DNA from: Smittia aterrima
Lineage: Eukaryota > Arthropoda > Insecta > Diptera > Chironomidae
DNA: 64,000 nt
Direction: 5' to 3'
Assembly: GCA_033063855.1 (NCBI GenBank)
Contig: CP093829.1
Coordinates: 940,243-1,004,242, forward strand
Part shown: positions 20,801-33,700 of the stretch, one piece after another
Numbering within the stretch: the stretch's first letter is position 1
Layout of the letters: every line of letters begins with the position of its first letter
Notes under the pieces: generated by a model
Told to the model about the DNA's origin: nothing
The model's input: the letters and a program-made list of their open reading frames with translations, nothing else
The model's database searches: none
Made by a program: the position numbers and the translations under genes

Positions 20801-23800
20801 GCGCACACGATGTGGTCGAAATATTCTGTGGTTGGAAAAGCTGCATGAAGTCGAAATGTTGGAATATTATTTCAATTAAAGTCATGGTATCGCATTTTAT
20901 ATCGAACAACATCGTTCGCCTCCTTCTCTCTCTTAGTCACAAATTGCGAGAAAACAAATTGAAAATCAGAAACACGACAATATGTAGAGCGGTGGAATGA
21001 TTTTTTCCGGAGGACAATCAGTCGATGTCACGCACGAACTCGTTATTATTCTGAGTTCCCATTCTTCTCCTGAAAATTGCCGACTGACCGCATGATTTAT
21101 TGCCCGCAAAAATCGATCGAATCAATGTCAAAATAAATCAGTGATTGAGACATTCGCGGAACGAATTCGTGAGCACATAGAGTAGCGCAGAATAATTACT
21201 GTTTATGGCGTTTCGAAGTTGATACATTCATGTTGGTCTCGTAGTCAATCGCGATAGATTAATTAAAACGCCATTCTCACCCTCGCGATTCATTCGAATG
21301 GAATTTAACAGCTCGAAGTGCTTCTAAAATTGCTTTATTAATCAAATAACAAATCTTGTTACCAAACGTATTGTGAATTGTACGATTATCCTTTCAGACA
21401 AAACTCAAGTGGCGTCGAGTCAACGTTCTGTTCTAAATTTAAATCGATTGCTTTCAATTTGACCGATCACAGCTTGAAGCCAAATGTTCTAATCGGGCTT
21501 TAACTCAATTACGATGAGAGTTTATTGATCCGGAAGCTTTATCGTTGAATGTGTATCAATAACGCAAACGAAATTCGAATTCAATTCACAAATTGTCCCA
21601 TTTCGGTTCGATCGATTTTAATTTAATTTTCCGATGGACTTTTGGCATCTCGAGCTTTCGACCCATGCCAGTTGAAAAAAATTGCAATTCAAGAATGATT
21701 TGCGTTATTAATTGCTCTCGTCCCAATTACGATTCTGTGCGTAGAAGCCACAAATTGAAGACGAAATATTGACGGAGCGAAACATGAGTTTACGTCAGAT
21801 TATTTGTCAGCTGCAAATTGAAATTCTAAGCACACACTTCTGAAGCTTAATTGCGATAATTTAGCAAGTGCCTAACCACAGAGGGAATTATCCACAAGAT
21901 ATTCTCTCTGACTTGATTCAGACATCTCTCCGCTAACCACAACACAAAGCTTCGTCGCTTTGAAACGTCCTTGCTCAGCCCTGATTTCACTTAAAGCTCA
22001 ACAGACCACAAATCATTCTCTTTAGTTTCTGACAACTTTTCAATTTGTCCGAGACTTTACCAGTGATTTATTTTGACAAGAAATGCTAATTCCAGTTGAC
22101 ATATCGAATCAAAGAAAAGTTTACGAGGTAAGTGGAGAGATTAAGTCGCCCACGTTTAAGTTTAATCGAATTTCTATAAACTAGCAACGAGCTAAAAGCA
22201 ATTAACTCGCTTTCTCACTGGCTCACGAGAAAATGCGATTAAACGAACTTTCCTATAAATTGCCAAACTATTCGTGCATTGGATCGATGCCAGATGCTCG
22301 CTCTGCTTCTGAGAGAAAAAAGAGTCTAATAGACCAAAAAAAAGTTTTTTTACATCCTTTTCCTTGTTTTTCCTTCGGAATAGATGCAGAGAAAATTTTC
22401 CGGGAGGTTCGAACGAGATAGTTTCACATTAGTTTTCCCCTCATGTAACATCAGAGCACAAGTTGTTTCATGTTATTTGCTCGCTCGCTCGCTTTCGAGC
22501 TGCAGTTGTTTAACTCGCCCTCATGCAATTTGCATTTAATGCATAACAAATTATTATCGATTGAACCGTTTTCGCTGAGTCTGTGTGGCTCGTGAGTTTC
22601 TTGCGGATTTTGTGGAGTAGAAATTAATTAATCGATCCAACAATTTCATGAGAATTAATTTTTAATGCGCTAATGAATCAGATCGAAAGCGGTTGTCTCG
22701 GTCTCGCAGGTGACAAATACGATTCCGAGAAATTGAATTTTTAATTTAATCGAGTCGAGCCTCGTGTCTTGCTCATTTGAAACAACTTCTTAGTATCGAC
22801 CACTTAGTGTCCGCATTAATTAATCATCGTTATGCAATTGACTCTATTGCTACTTTGTCCTTAACTCGGAAGAAATATTTCAATTTTGCACAACATAAAT
22901 TTCTGCTCTGTAACGAGGAAACTTTAAAAGCGATTCATATTGAAGAATGTTCGGAGTTGAGCAAGGTCGATCATAGCAGGAAAGTTTATAATTCCTCGAA
23001 TTGGTTCATTAAAGTGTCAAAAGGTTTTTATTGGCTAATATTGAGTCTCGCAAAAGCGAGAAAACAATAACTCGCAAGGAACCATAAATTTTAATCGAGA
23101 ATAAATATTTTTGTTCTGCCCTCGAAATGTAACTGATGTGAAGCATTGACATGAGCATTTCATATTAATATCGCTCGACATTGTTTCTTTTTTTTATGGA
23201 CCGACATAAACGGGGGATGATGGTCGATGACTTCTAGTGCAAGTCATCATCACTAAGCTCTCGTAATTAAAAAGCTCTTGAGAGATTTAATGAGTTCTAA
23301 GTGTCAGACATCATTGCCGAAAATCCCCGACTTGACAGAAAGCTCTAGTATTTAAAAAATATTTTAATTGACAGTGAAGTAATTTGGTCGCTCGCTATTA
23401 TTTCAGTTGCCGCTTATTTTGCTCTGTTTTGTTTTTTTGGGGTGCGGTAGGTGCCAGTTGGTATTAAAAGCAAATATTTTCGCTGCTGCCGTAAACTCAA
23501 CGATATAAATTATAACGCGAGCAGAAAATATTTATGGCGATATTTGCTGGTACAAAGTCTTATCGCATTTCACGGTTGACTTTTGTTGAGCTACAACGTG
23601 CATGTTAGTCATTTGTTCCGTCGGCTCTCTGAGCTTATGCCCAGTGGCCAACGACAGTTCCATTGTTACAGTTAATTCGAAAATGTGTTCACTTTTTCTC
23701 GTTTAATCGCTCGTTTGACATTGACATTGTGCCATAAATCTTTCTCCTCATGTTGCCTTTGTGTCTGCGGGCCTTTCACATAATCTTCAAACGAACAAAT

Positions 23801-26800
23801 CTCTTGTGTCTGACTCCTCTATGCGTTGTCGGTAATAACAAACGAGACCAGCAGAGTCAGGTCACAAAGGAAAGGATTATCTAATCCTCTAACTTTAAAA
23901 TATTTCAGCTTAGAGTTGTTGGAATCATAAAATCGTCTCTAAAGTCGCTTGACCTTTCTCGTTCCGCGCGTGTCGTCGTCGTGTCTTGCGAGATATCAAC
24001 AAATATTCTGCTCAGACGATTCTCTATATCTCATTTTAATTTGTCAGTTTGTCTGTTGATTTAGTTTCATGTCCCTCACGAGGCGAATCAACATCAGAAT
24101 TAAATTATCATAAATTTTCAAACTTACTTGCGAATTTCTCTTTATTGAAAAACATTTCTTGACGAACGAATAAAAAAACATGAAGCGAAAGGTCCGAAAT
24201 GCCAACTCATGCGATTTTACATTTTTATCAATCAACTTGAAGTGTAGATCGCCGGTTGCGGTTTTATTATTGCTAACAACATAACGCCAAGAGAATAAAT
24301 TTCATTAAAAACGTCAACAGCTCAACAACATTACACGATTTGCATTCAACGAACGGATCCTTCATGGAAATTCAAAGGTAGACAGAGAGTGAAACTCAAG
24401 TTTTATGAACGTGTCAAACTCCGACGAGTGAGAAAAATGCCCACCTGACGGTCGACGACTAGTTTTTCGTGACTTCTTCTGCATTCATTCGAAATATCTT
24501 TTTTTTTGTCTGTGGTCATTGTCTTGTGAACGATGCTCTAGCGAGTTATGAACACTCATAAAAGTTTGGATTTGGAGTTGACGGTGAAGCTCGAAACTGT
24601 TTAAAATACCACGAAATTCCCCAAAATGTCGCAACATGCTCCTAATGCGAAACCGTGAAATATGCTTCATAAAAACATCACGACTTTGACAATTAACTGT
24701 TTAGATTGAATAAATTTGTAATTTATCACCCCTCGCGACTCCTTGCGCCATCGAAGAAACGAGTTTACTGGGAGATACCTCAAGTGAAACCGATTTGTAT
24801 CTCTTTCTCTGCCCGTCGCTGATCTTTTTCGATCATGTTGCGGAGCATTCGTAATCGCCAAACTTTTCGTTATCTCGAAAAATGTTAAAATAAATCTTTC
24901 ATATTTAGTGAGCCCAATTCAGATTTCTCGATATCAATATAAACCGGAGGATCGAAAAGAAGAGAGAGAAAGTCGTATCAAGGATTGCGGATGCTTATCG
25001 AGGAATTTAGAAACCAAGAGAGATCAAGATAACATTGAACCAGTGACCTACAAATTGCAATCTTAGTTTCTGATCAAGATTTCTTCCTTTTATCTCGTGA
25101 CAATTTAATTATCAACTTCAAAAAGAGCGATAAGCGAAAATCGTGAGGAAGTAATTTGTTTCAATCTTTAAATCCATTAAACCGCTAATTGAGAAGTCCG
25201 TTTATCATCCAAAGCTCGATTGGAGCACATCAAGTTGATGACATTTAAAATTCCTAAAATCTTTCTGAAAAATATAAAATTTTCTTTTCAACATAAAACC
25301 GAATTCATTTAAATGTGGAAGAGCCTTCAAAATCTCTTTCAATCGTTGACAAAAAGAGTCAAAACTCTTGAATTCTTTTAATGGCTCATAAATTCGACTG
25401 GAAATGTGCACATAAACAACACAAGCCAATGAGTGGGCGATACAGCTTCCACTTGTCCGAATATCTTTTCAAAACTAGAAATCGATCCGAATGTCTTTCA
25501 GCTAAAAAGACGCTTTAGTGAGTTATGAGATGATTCACCGGTTTTAGCTTTTTTAGCTCCTGTTCTGAATGTTCCGCATGCCGAAGTACCTTGAAAGAAT
25601 TTCTGCGAGATAATTGAAGTAATTTGCGATATTGTGCGAAACGGAAAAAAGAAGAAACAATCGCATTACTCATCTCCAAGCACTCAATAGGAAATTATGT
25701 CATCACGATACATGTGATGATGTCTTAAAGTTCTTTTTCTTCAACGCGAGCGAGAGTTAATCGAAAAAGCTCACGTCATGACCGAGTAAAGGAAGAGCTT
25801 CGTCATCCCCACTAGCAATCGACAGCGTCATAACCAAATGAAATTGAGAGTTTTCTCAACACTCCGCCAGTGTGAATGAAAGCATTGGAACGATCTTTGA
25901 GCGAAAATTTCGAGTGTGTTGATATTTGCATATCGTCTAACAATTTTTATTTCTTATTTTTTCATTGCCTTCTCGCATTTCTCAGACAGCAAGCTGTGTG
26001 CTTGTATCGTGTCTCGCGCTTTTTGTTTGCCTGTAAAACTTAAGCTCGACTTAGTCGTTTTAGCAAGCGCTTAGCGTGTACACGTGTTTTCCTTAAGTCG
26101 CAAAAGCCACCGCGATTGAAGTCGTTGAAGTCGCGAAAAGTAATTTTTGGAAGAGACAAAAAAGAATTGTTTTGTGATCGATTTGTTTGCTTAGCTTCGT
26201 CGCTAATCCGCGCGTGTAGTTTCAAAGCTCAAAGTAAAGCTTCAAATTAAAACAAAAAAAAGAAAAAAAATTTGTAAATCAAGTGCTTTGTTAAAATGTT
26301 GATGAGGGATCATCAAATAATTATAGTGCAGCTTCGTCATTATTTCCAAAGTGTCAACTCTTTTTCCTACTTCATAGAAGAAGAGAAGAAAAAAAAACTT
26401 CATTTCGGTTTCATCTTCACGGACTTTTTTTTTCGTGGCTTGTTATGCAATTAAATGGAGATTTTTCATTCGACAGCAGAAAAAAATCACATTCGATTTT
26501 GTAATAACGCGAGTCGAAGACAAAATTGGATAACGCTTCTCTTCGGAATGATTGTAGCGATTCGTGTGGTTCGCTATTCACAGCAGTGACATTGAAATCT
26601 TGCTCTGAACAATGAATTATCTGTTTCACATGATGATAGATATTTCGCCCGCTGTCGGAAAAGATTGTTCTGCGATATGGGAAACCTTTCGAAAATTCAC
26701 AGCAAGCGATCGCACGAAATTGATAAGGAAATGTTGTTTAATTGTCGGAGAGGAAAAGCATTGTTTGCGATTCCATGAAATTTATTGCAAGTTTTTCTGT

Positions 26801-27712
26801 TTGATCACTCATCGAAGTCTTTCGACTCGCTCATCGCTTGACAAGAAAGAAGAAGAAAGAAAAAACTCAAAATGTTAAGTTTGTTACATTTCCAATTTCA
26901 TACATAACTTCAAACATTTTTTCTCTCGTCGCATTTTGAGTGAAAAATCTCCATAATTTTTGTTCCAAATCGATTCGATTTGTTTTCGTTCGCGACTTGG
27001 AGCAATAGCTCCAACGGCAGACGACCGTCCTACATGGAATTTGAATAAATGTGTCAGAGATAATGTTGCGTCCACATTTTTTGATTGATTCGTTGAATTT
27101 TCGTTTTAATGCTTCTCCGCGTTAATCAAGAGATTGACTTTGTGTCGCTTTGTGACTTTGGAAAATCAGAAGCTGACTTATTTTTACTTGCCCTCTCATC
27201 AACATTTTCGAGCAGATGGTTCGAGATATTAACATTTAGATCCGAAGCTGACGTTTCCCTCACTCTAGGTGGCCAATCATCAATCAAGTCAAGGAGCCTT
27301 TGCAAAATAAAAACGCCGTGTGAACAGCTCTTGTTTGACTCGAAGCGCTAAGGAGAGAAAATTTGTTGTGCAATGATAAGAAAACAGTGATATTTTGATA
27401 AACACGTAACTCAAACTCGCGGACGAAAAAGTTTTTTTTTTGTGTGTCGCTGCTGATTAAATATTTTGAGCCAATACGATGCGTGAGCTGTGAACAGTGT
27501 GTTCGTTTTATAATCGAATCAATAAAAGCATCATCAATATAAAATGGGTTGCCAAATATTCAATAAAAAATGCCATGAAATTTTCGATTCGATCTTGTGT
27601 TGAGCTATAAGCAAAAAGAAATAAAGTTTGAGGAAGAAAAGTCTCTGTTGGCTTTCAAAGAGTGAGAAAAGAAAATATTTGAAGACGAACGAACCGTGTG
27701 AGACTAAGCAGC
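17862..27712. other. About 9.8 kb without a recognisable gene, upstream of spatzle 3
   Basis: Only short, unconserved-looking open frames occur, the longest 157 codons at 19200-19673. The sequence is AT-rich with many TTAATTA and TCGA words, as in fly intergenic or intronic DNA. It may hold enhancers or a non-coding 5' exon for spz3. I see no RNA gene, transposon or tandem repeat. Confidence 0.5.
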
Positions 27713-30700
27713 ATGGCCCTGGTTAATTATTCACTGCCATTCGGTGCACCAGTGGCTTCATGGGCAACTATCAGTCCAATACAGCCACACGCTGTCAATA
27801 ATTTGTATGAGCCTGCAACACATCACCAAGAGAACGTATTGCCTAACGACGATTACTATAAAAATGGTCCATACCGACACCAACAGCAAGCACAGCAGAA
27901 CAATCGGAACTACTTGCCACCTCAGCAGCAACAGCAACAGCAGCAGGCTCAGAACAATAACCGCAACGCATATATTCCCCCGACACGTGCGCGAACCTAC
28001 GGAGAAAGCAGCTACTCGCAGCAGCCATCAACAACCTTCAATGCACAACAGAACACAGGATATAGCTATGGACAGCGAGAGAATCCTTACCAGGCTCAGC
28101 AAACACAGCCTCAACCACAAACCACCAAAGCACCAAATCCACGAACAACTGTGCCGCTTCAATCAAATAGCAACACGAGTTTTAATCGCAATCAAGCCGC
28201 GGGATATCCTGAACAGCCACCAGGCTACAAGCCAATTCAAGCGGGACAAGGCTCGCGAACTCAAAACGGTAAGTTCAACGAAACTTTTTTTTCCTTCAAA
28301 ATATTTATGCTTGAAAGCTTCAAAATTTTTCCGGGTAAAAGTTCTAATCTCATCTGGTTCTCTTAACAAAGCTTCAATTCTTTTCTTCATTTCACATTTC
28401 CCATCGCACATATTTCAGTCGCCGTGCTCGACTACGATGACGATGGAGAAGGAGAGGATGAATACTACGACGATAACACGGGCGCAAAAGGTGAGAAAGC
28501 GGTTCATAATTCTCCATCTAGCTCTTATTTCCTAGCGCGTGTTCGGCTGAGATTCATAATGAAATATCGCATGAGATAAAAACTATTCGGTAATGGAAAA
28601 CTAAATAATATTTCGATAAATTAAAATAGCAAATTGAAAGCATAATTTACGACTCAGACTCATTGCTCCAACTGTTTCAAAGCTGTACTTCTGCCTAATG
28701 AAGATTTATGCATGCATTATGTTTAGCATTTTAATTTGCATCGAACACTTTTTCGCTTCGGTTGGCTCGAGGACAAACGGGGCGAGAACATGAAAGTGGT
28801 GAAATGGAAATAAATTTTGGGTTTGTTGATGAGAGGGGAGAAAGAAAGAAGAATTAATGTGGAGCCTTTGCTCGATTAAATTAGAATTTCAAGAAGCGAA
28901 CGTTTCAATAAATTTCTTCGATAAAATCTTCGTCGTCTTTTAATTAAAGAGACTGCTTTGCTGCAGAGATTCGTAGTAGAATTCTATTTAAGGAAATCTT
29001 CTCGATGATCGCGCGCGCGACGATTCTCGTTTTAGTCACGACAACAAAAACTTTTAATACTCAAAGTTCACTTCCTTCTCTTCGCTCTTTCTCGGCTAGC
29101 TGTCACTCTACCATGAATAATGTATTTTTAATCAAATTAGAGCAGAACTCGGAACTCGAGACAGCTGAAGCTTCCGCGTTTTGAAGCCAAAGTCACTCGG
29201 ATATTCCAGAAAGCGCTTGAATAAATCATTTCGAGCCTTAAATCACGGAAAAGTTCTCAGCGACTGTTTCCCACTCACTTCCGTTTTGCGAATGTTTTTC
29301 GCATTATACAAATCATTAAATGATTCGAGTAATGATTAATCTCTCTCCCGTCTGATGTTTGACGTCGAGAAACAAGAAAAAGTTTTTATCAATGAATGAA
29401 AAATGCAAATGTCGCTATGCAAATATTTGCTCGCCGTGTTGTTTAAATCAACGTTAATTATGGATTGACACAAAGTCCCGCTTGCAACAACTGCCTGTCA
29501 TCAGCTGCGGCAAACGGATATCGTTGAGCTTTCGCGTTTCTACATTTAATGTCGCTCATGTTAAAAGCCACGAGACGCGCGTGGAGTTCAGTTTCCTCAT
29601 ATGACGACATGTCATTCATCTTAATTAACACCTCCTCGGTCGTTTTGCTGCAGCTTGAAGACATTGACGGCTAAGAAGGAGAGAAAAGAAACAGAAAGAG
29701 AAGACAATCGATTACAATAAACATTTTGTTTTAAATGCTAATCACAGATTGAAACGATGTTGAGTGGAAAAGTTTTTTTTATTTTAATCGAAAGCATGAA
29801 AGTCTTTTTATATGCAAAAGTGTCGAGATGATTATGAAGAAATATGGCGAATGCATTCTGAATATTAAGAGCTTCCGATCCGATGCGCGCTTGAAATTAA
29901 TTTTTTCCTGTCGCATTCATAATCAGACATTCACATCGAACGAGAAACGACAGCTTGGAGGAAAGTGCAATGCTCAGGACGTCACGAAAAAAAAAGAGTT
30001 TTGTGCGAAATCAAGCAAACAGTTCTCGTTCACATGAATCATGACCCAAAAGGCACAATTATCGTTCATCAGCATAAATGCAAGAGCATCAACGAAGCAA
30101 GAGACGTGATTGTTTGCAAAATTAAAACTAATGAGATGTGGAAGTGAAATTTGAATCGAAGGCCTTAGCGCAAGCAAACAGTTAATGTCATAATTTCTTT
30201 GCCGATTTATTTTTCTTCATTTGCGTCGTACATCGTCGCTTTCTAATAATTACGTGATCACCTCAAAGTGGTTTGTCTATCTCAGCTTTACTTGCTCATT
30301 CAGAAAAGATTTAAATTAATTAAACAAATTGCCATTGCTCTCTTCATAAGCGAAGCAAATCATTAACAATCACCCACTCTTGAGCATGTCAAGTGATTCA
30401 TCACCGAGCGATGATGGAAATTAATTCATTTCGGAGGCTTCTTCATTTCGCTTCTGGCATTGAAACGCGTTATTCGGAAGGGTAGGTCAAGTATCAATGC
30501 GAAAGCAATTCGAAACTGTGAGAATTTGAAATCATCTGACGAATGTTTTCAAACACACTCAACAGCCTCAGATGATAATTTGTTTAATTAATTAAAGGGT
30601 AAATACGCTTTTAATTATCGGTCGAGTTGGTTGTTGAAGCCAGTGAAGGTCTAAAAGGCGCAACGCTAAGCGAGAGTTTATGCAATCGCATCCAAAATGT

Positions 30701-33700
30701 CGCAGCTTATTGCGAGTATGTCGAAATGTTTATCTCCCCCGACAAAAAATAAACAGAAACTTTTCAGAGCAATGCGGGGGTGACAGTTGATTCTTTTCCT
30801 CGACTATACTTCATGTAAACTTCAGATGATATTTCCTCTCAGCGCAGATTGCAGATGAAACGCGCCAGCATAAAATTAGACACGACAAAGTTTTCTGTCT
30901 GTCGACGACAGAAAATCTGAGAGCATGGGTGGCAAATTTGACTATAATACGATATTACTATGAAGCCATTATTTAAACGTAAATGTCTCTGAATCTGTTT
31001 TCATTTTGTCGCTAAGCTCTTTTTTCGCGAGTTTTTTTTTTCTTTTGGTGGCGCCAACATTTTTTCGCTCATCATAAAATAAACAGAAAAATCTTTGCTG
31101 ACCCACAACTTAAAAATATCTTCATGCCATTTATCATGTTAAGGCGATTTCCACGACAATAAAAATGTTTTAGCAATAATCCTTCTGCTCTCGAATTTCA
31201 GATACACAGAATCGATTGATGCCAGTGACTCCTATCCAAGGTAAGAGAGTCTCGATGAAGCTTTGCCATCATTAACGATTTTTTTCATTAATTTCAGGAC
31301 CAATTTTTCTCAAAAATAATTCAGTTCCTGTTGTCCCGCTTTACGCTTATCCCAAGGTCTATAATGGAACTTTCATGCAGATTCCAGTAAGTATCAATGT
31401 TTACTGAAGCGACGAGAAGTCAGAGACTTCAAGAGCGTCATTATAAGCTTTCGAAAGCTCCGTACGATCGTCTACACAATGAGCCGGCAAGAGAGCATGA
31501 CGCATTGTGTTCTAAATTTAGAATGTACGGCGGTGAAATCATGTCAAGTCAACAAGGAAGCGAGAAATTCCAAACACAACAAAGTTCTCTTTAATAAACG
31601 TCGAGAAGAAGTCAAAAACACTTCGTTCTTGCTAACACGATGAATGAATTGTCGAGTGGCGTTCAACCTCATAGAACTCGATATCGAACGCTTTTTCTTC
31701 GAGCTCTCGTCTCAGTTCCTTCGCAATGATGCTGCTTAATGACTTCATTGTGCTTTAAATTTGCTAAATACCAAGTATAGCGATGCATCAGAGTTTCTTA
31801 ACCTGAGAATCCCGATCGAAAGTTGTTTGACCTCGAGGAAAATATAATTTCGCTTCATCATTCATTTCCATAAAAGGTTAAGCAGATCTGCTTCTGTGGA
31901 GTGAACGGTCTCTATTTGAGAATCGAATCAATTTATTGATGAACCATTAAAAAGACGTTGAATGAATCAGAAACTAATTTCACAGTCGTGTTTATACGAA
32001 ACTGTCTACACACATCGGAGATGGTTTTTTTCTTTCGTTAATACAAGGCGTGCTTTGGAGTTTACGCCGCGGGCTTAGGCTGCATGATGAAATATGTCAA
32101 TGTCAAGCGTCGCTCGACTGCTTACTGATGCAGATCATTTTCTTGTGTGAGCCTTGAACTTCGTAAGGTTTCTCGGAAACGCAATTTCTGGTCTTTGTTG
32201 GACTTCGCCTCGGCGTCGAGCTGCCTCGGTTCATTAATTAATTCTACCAGTTTCACTCTTTTACGTTCACTCTAATTCCACTAATTGATTTTTAAGCCGC
32301 AATTTAATTGCTCCACCTCTGAACGTCTCGAGTCATAAACTTCAATTTTCATGTGAAGGCTTGTCATCAATGAAGCCGCAAAAGTTTACTCCTCACTCAT
32401 CCCTTCATTAACTCGCTCAATCAATTCAGCGTTTTTCAACATCGCTCGGCTTTTTCTCACCGAATGCGATTTGTATAATTATGACATTAATCAAACAATT
32501 CATAAAACGATAATCGGTTACCATCGAAGCGCTGAGCTACTGGAAAAAAGCTTCGCTGTGTGTCGTTTTATTTTGGGGTTTAACTCGCCAAAAGGCAGTA
32601 ATTTATGTTAAAACCACAACAGAGTTGAAATATTTTTAGTGTTTTTATTTTTAGAGTTGTGCAGAATGTTTTTTGAGGCTTTCTAATAAATCCTTCGACA
32701 AAGCTTTCCGAAAAATTTTCCAGTGTCATCGTAAAGAAGAAAAAGAAGTTTTATGAACACAAAAGTAAAACCGCAAAGCTGCCAGCAATAAAAGCGAGAA
32801 GAATCTTTGCCGTTTGCGGTCCATTAACCTACAAGAATTTTTGCATAAATACGCAAAGCGGATCTACTTGGAAACTTACTAAGTCTTAACTCTTTAAATC
32901 TTCTATTTATAAACGCACTCAGACGCTGACGAAATGAATGCCATCAAAACCACGAGCCAAATGCTGACAAACAAGAAACTTTCGCGAAAATTCCTGTTCA
33001 CCCGGCGATGGTTTCCCGCCCTGAAGCATTTGGAAAAAGATTTATTTACTTTGATCTTCTTTTGAGCTGCGAGAGAAGCCGAGATTCTTCAGCTTTGTGT
33101 AAGCATCGTCGGAGACGTTTCGGCTTTTCCACGCAAAAAGATTCTCCAAAATATAATCAAACAAATTTAAACAGTGTCAAGCAGAATATTTAGTCTTAAG
33201 TTAACTCTCTGTTGAAGCTGTTGAATATTTTTGTGTCTCATTTCGCGAGAAGTTTCTCAATGATTCATAAATTCGCGATAAGCGCCAAAAATGCTTCGCG
33301 TGATATTTGCTGTAAATATTTTTTAATCATTCTCCATCGTCTTGTGCAAAATCCATCAACTCTTTTATGAAACCGAATTTAATCGCACGCGGTGAAAGAA
33401 GCTTCGAGTTTTACAATTTATCGTCGAGTATTAAGCACGTGGATCCATTAACGTTGTAATAAAAAAAGAAGGTATCGCGTGTGCGGTTTGAAGGAATTAA
33501 TGAAGCGAATATTTTTTTTATCAACAAAAACCAATAAATTCCTGAGCACAATTTTACGAGGCGATTTTAAAGAATTTGTTTTTCGCCTTTCGTGATTCGT
33601 CTTGAGCTTAAGAAGTGCCGATGAATGAGCGAGAAAAAAATCTTCAGCAGAAATCCGGGATGAAGCTTCTGACAGAATAATTAGCTGAATTGAATTATTG

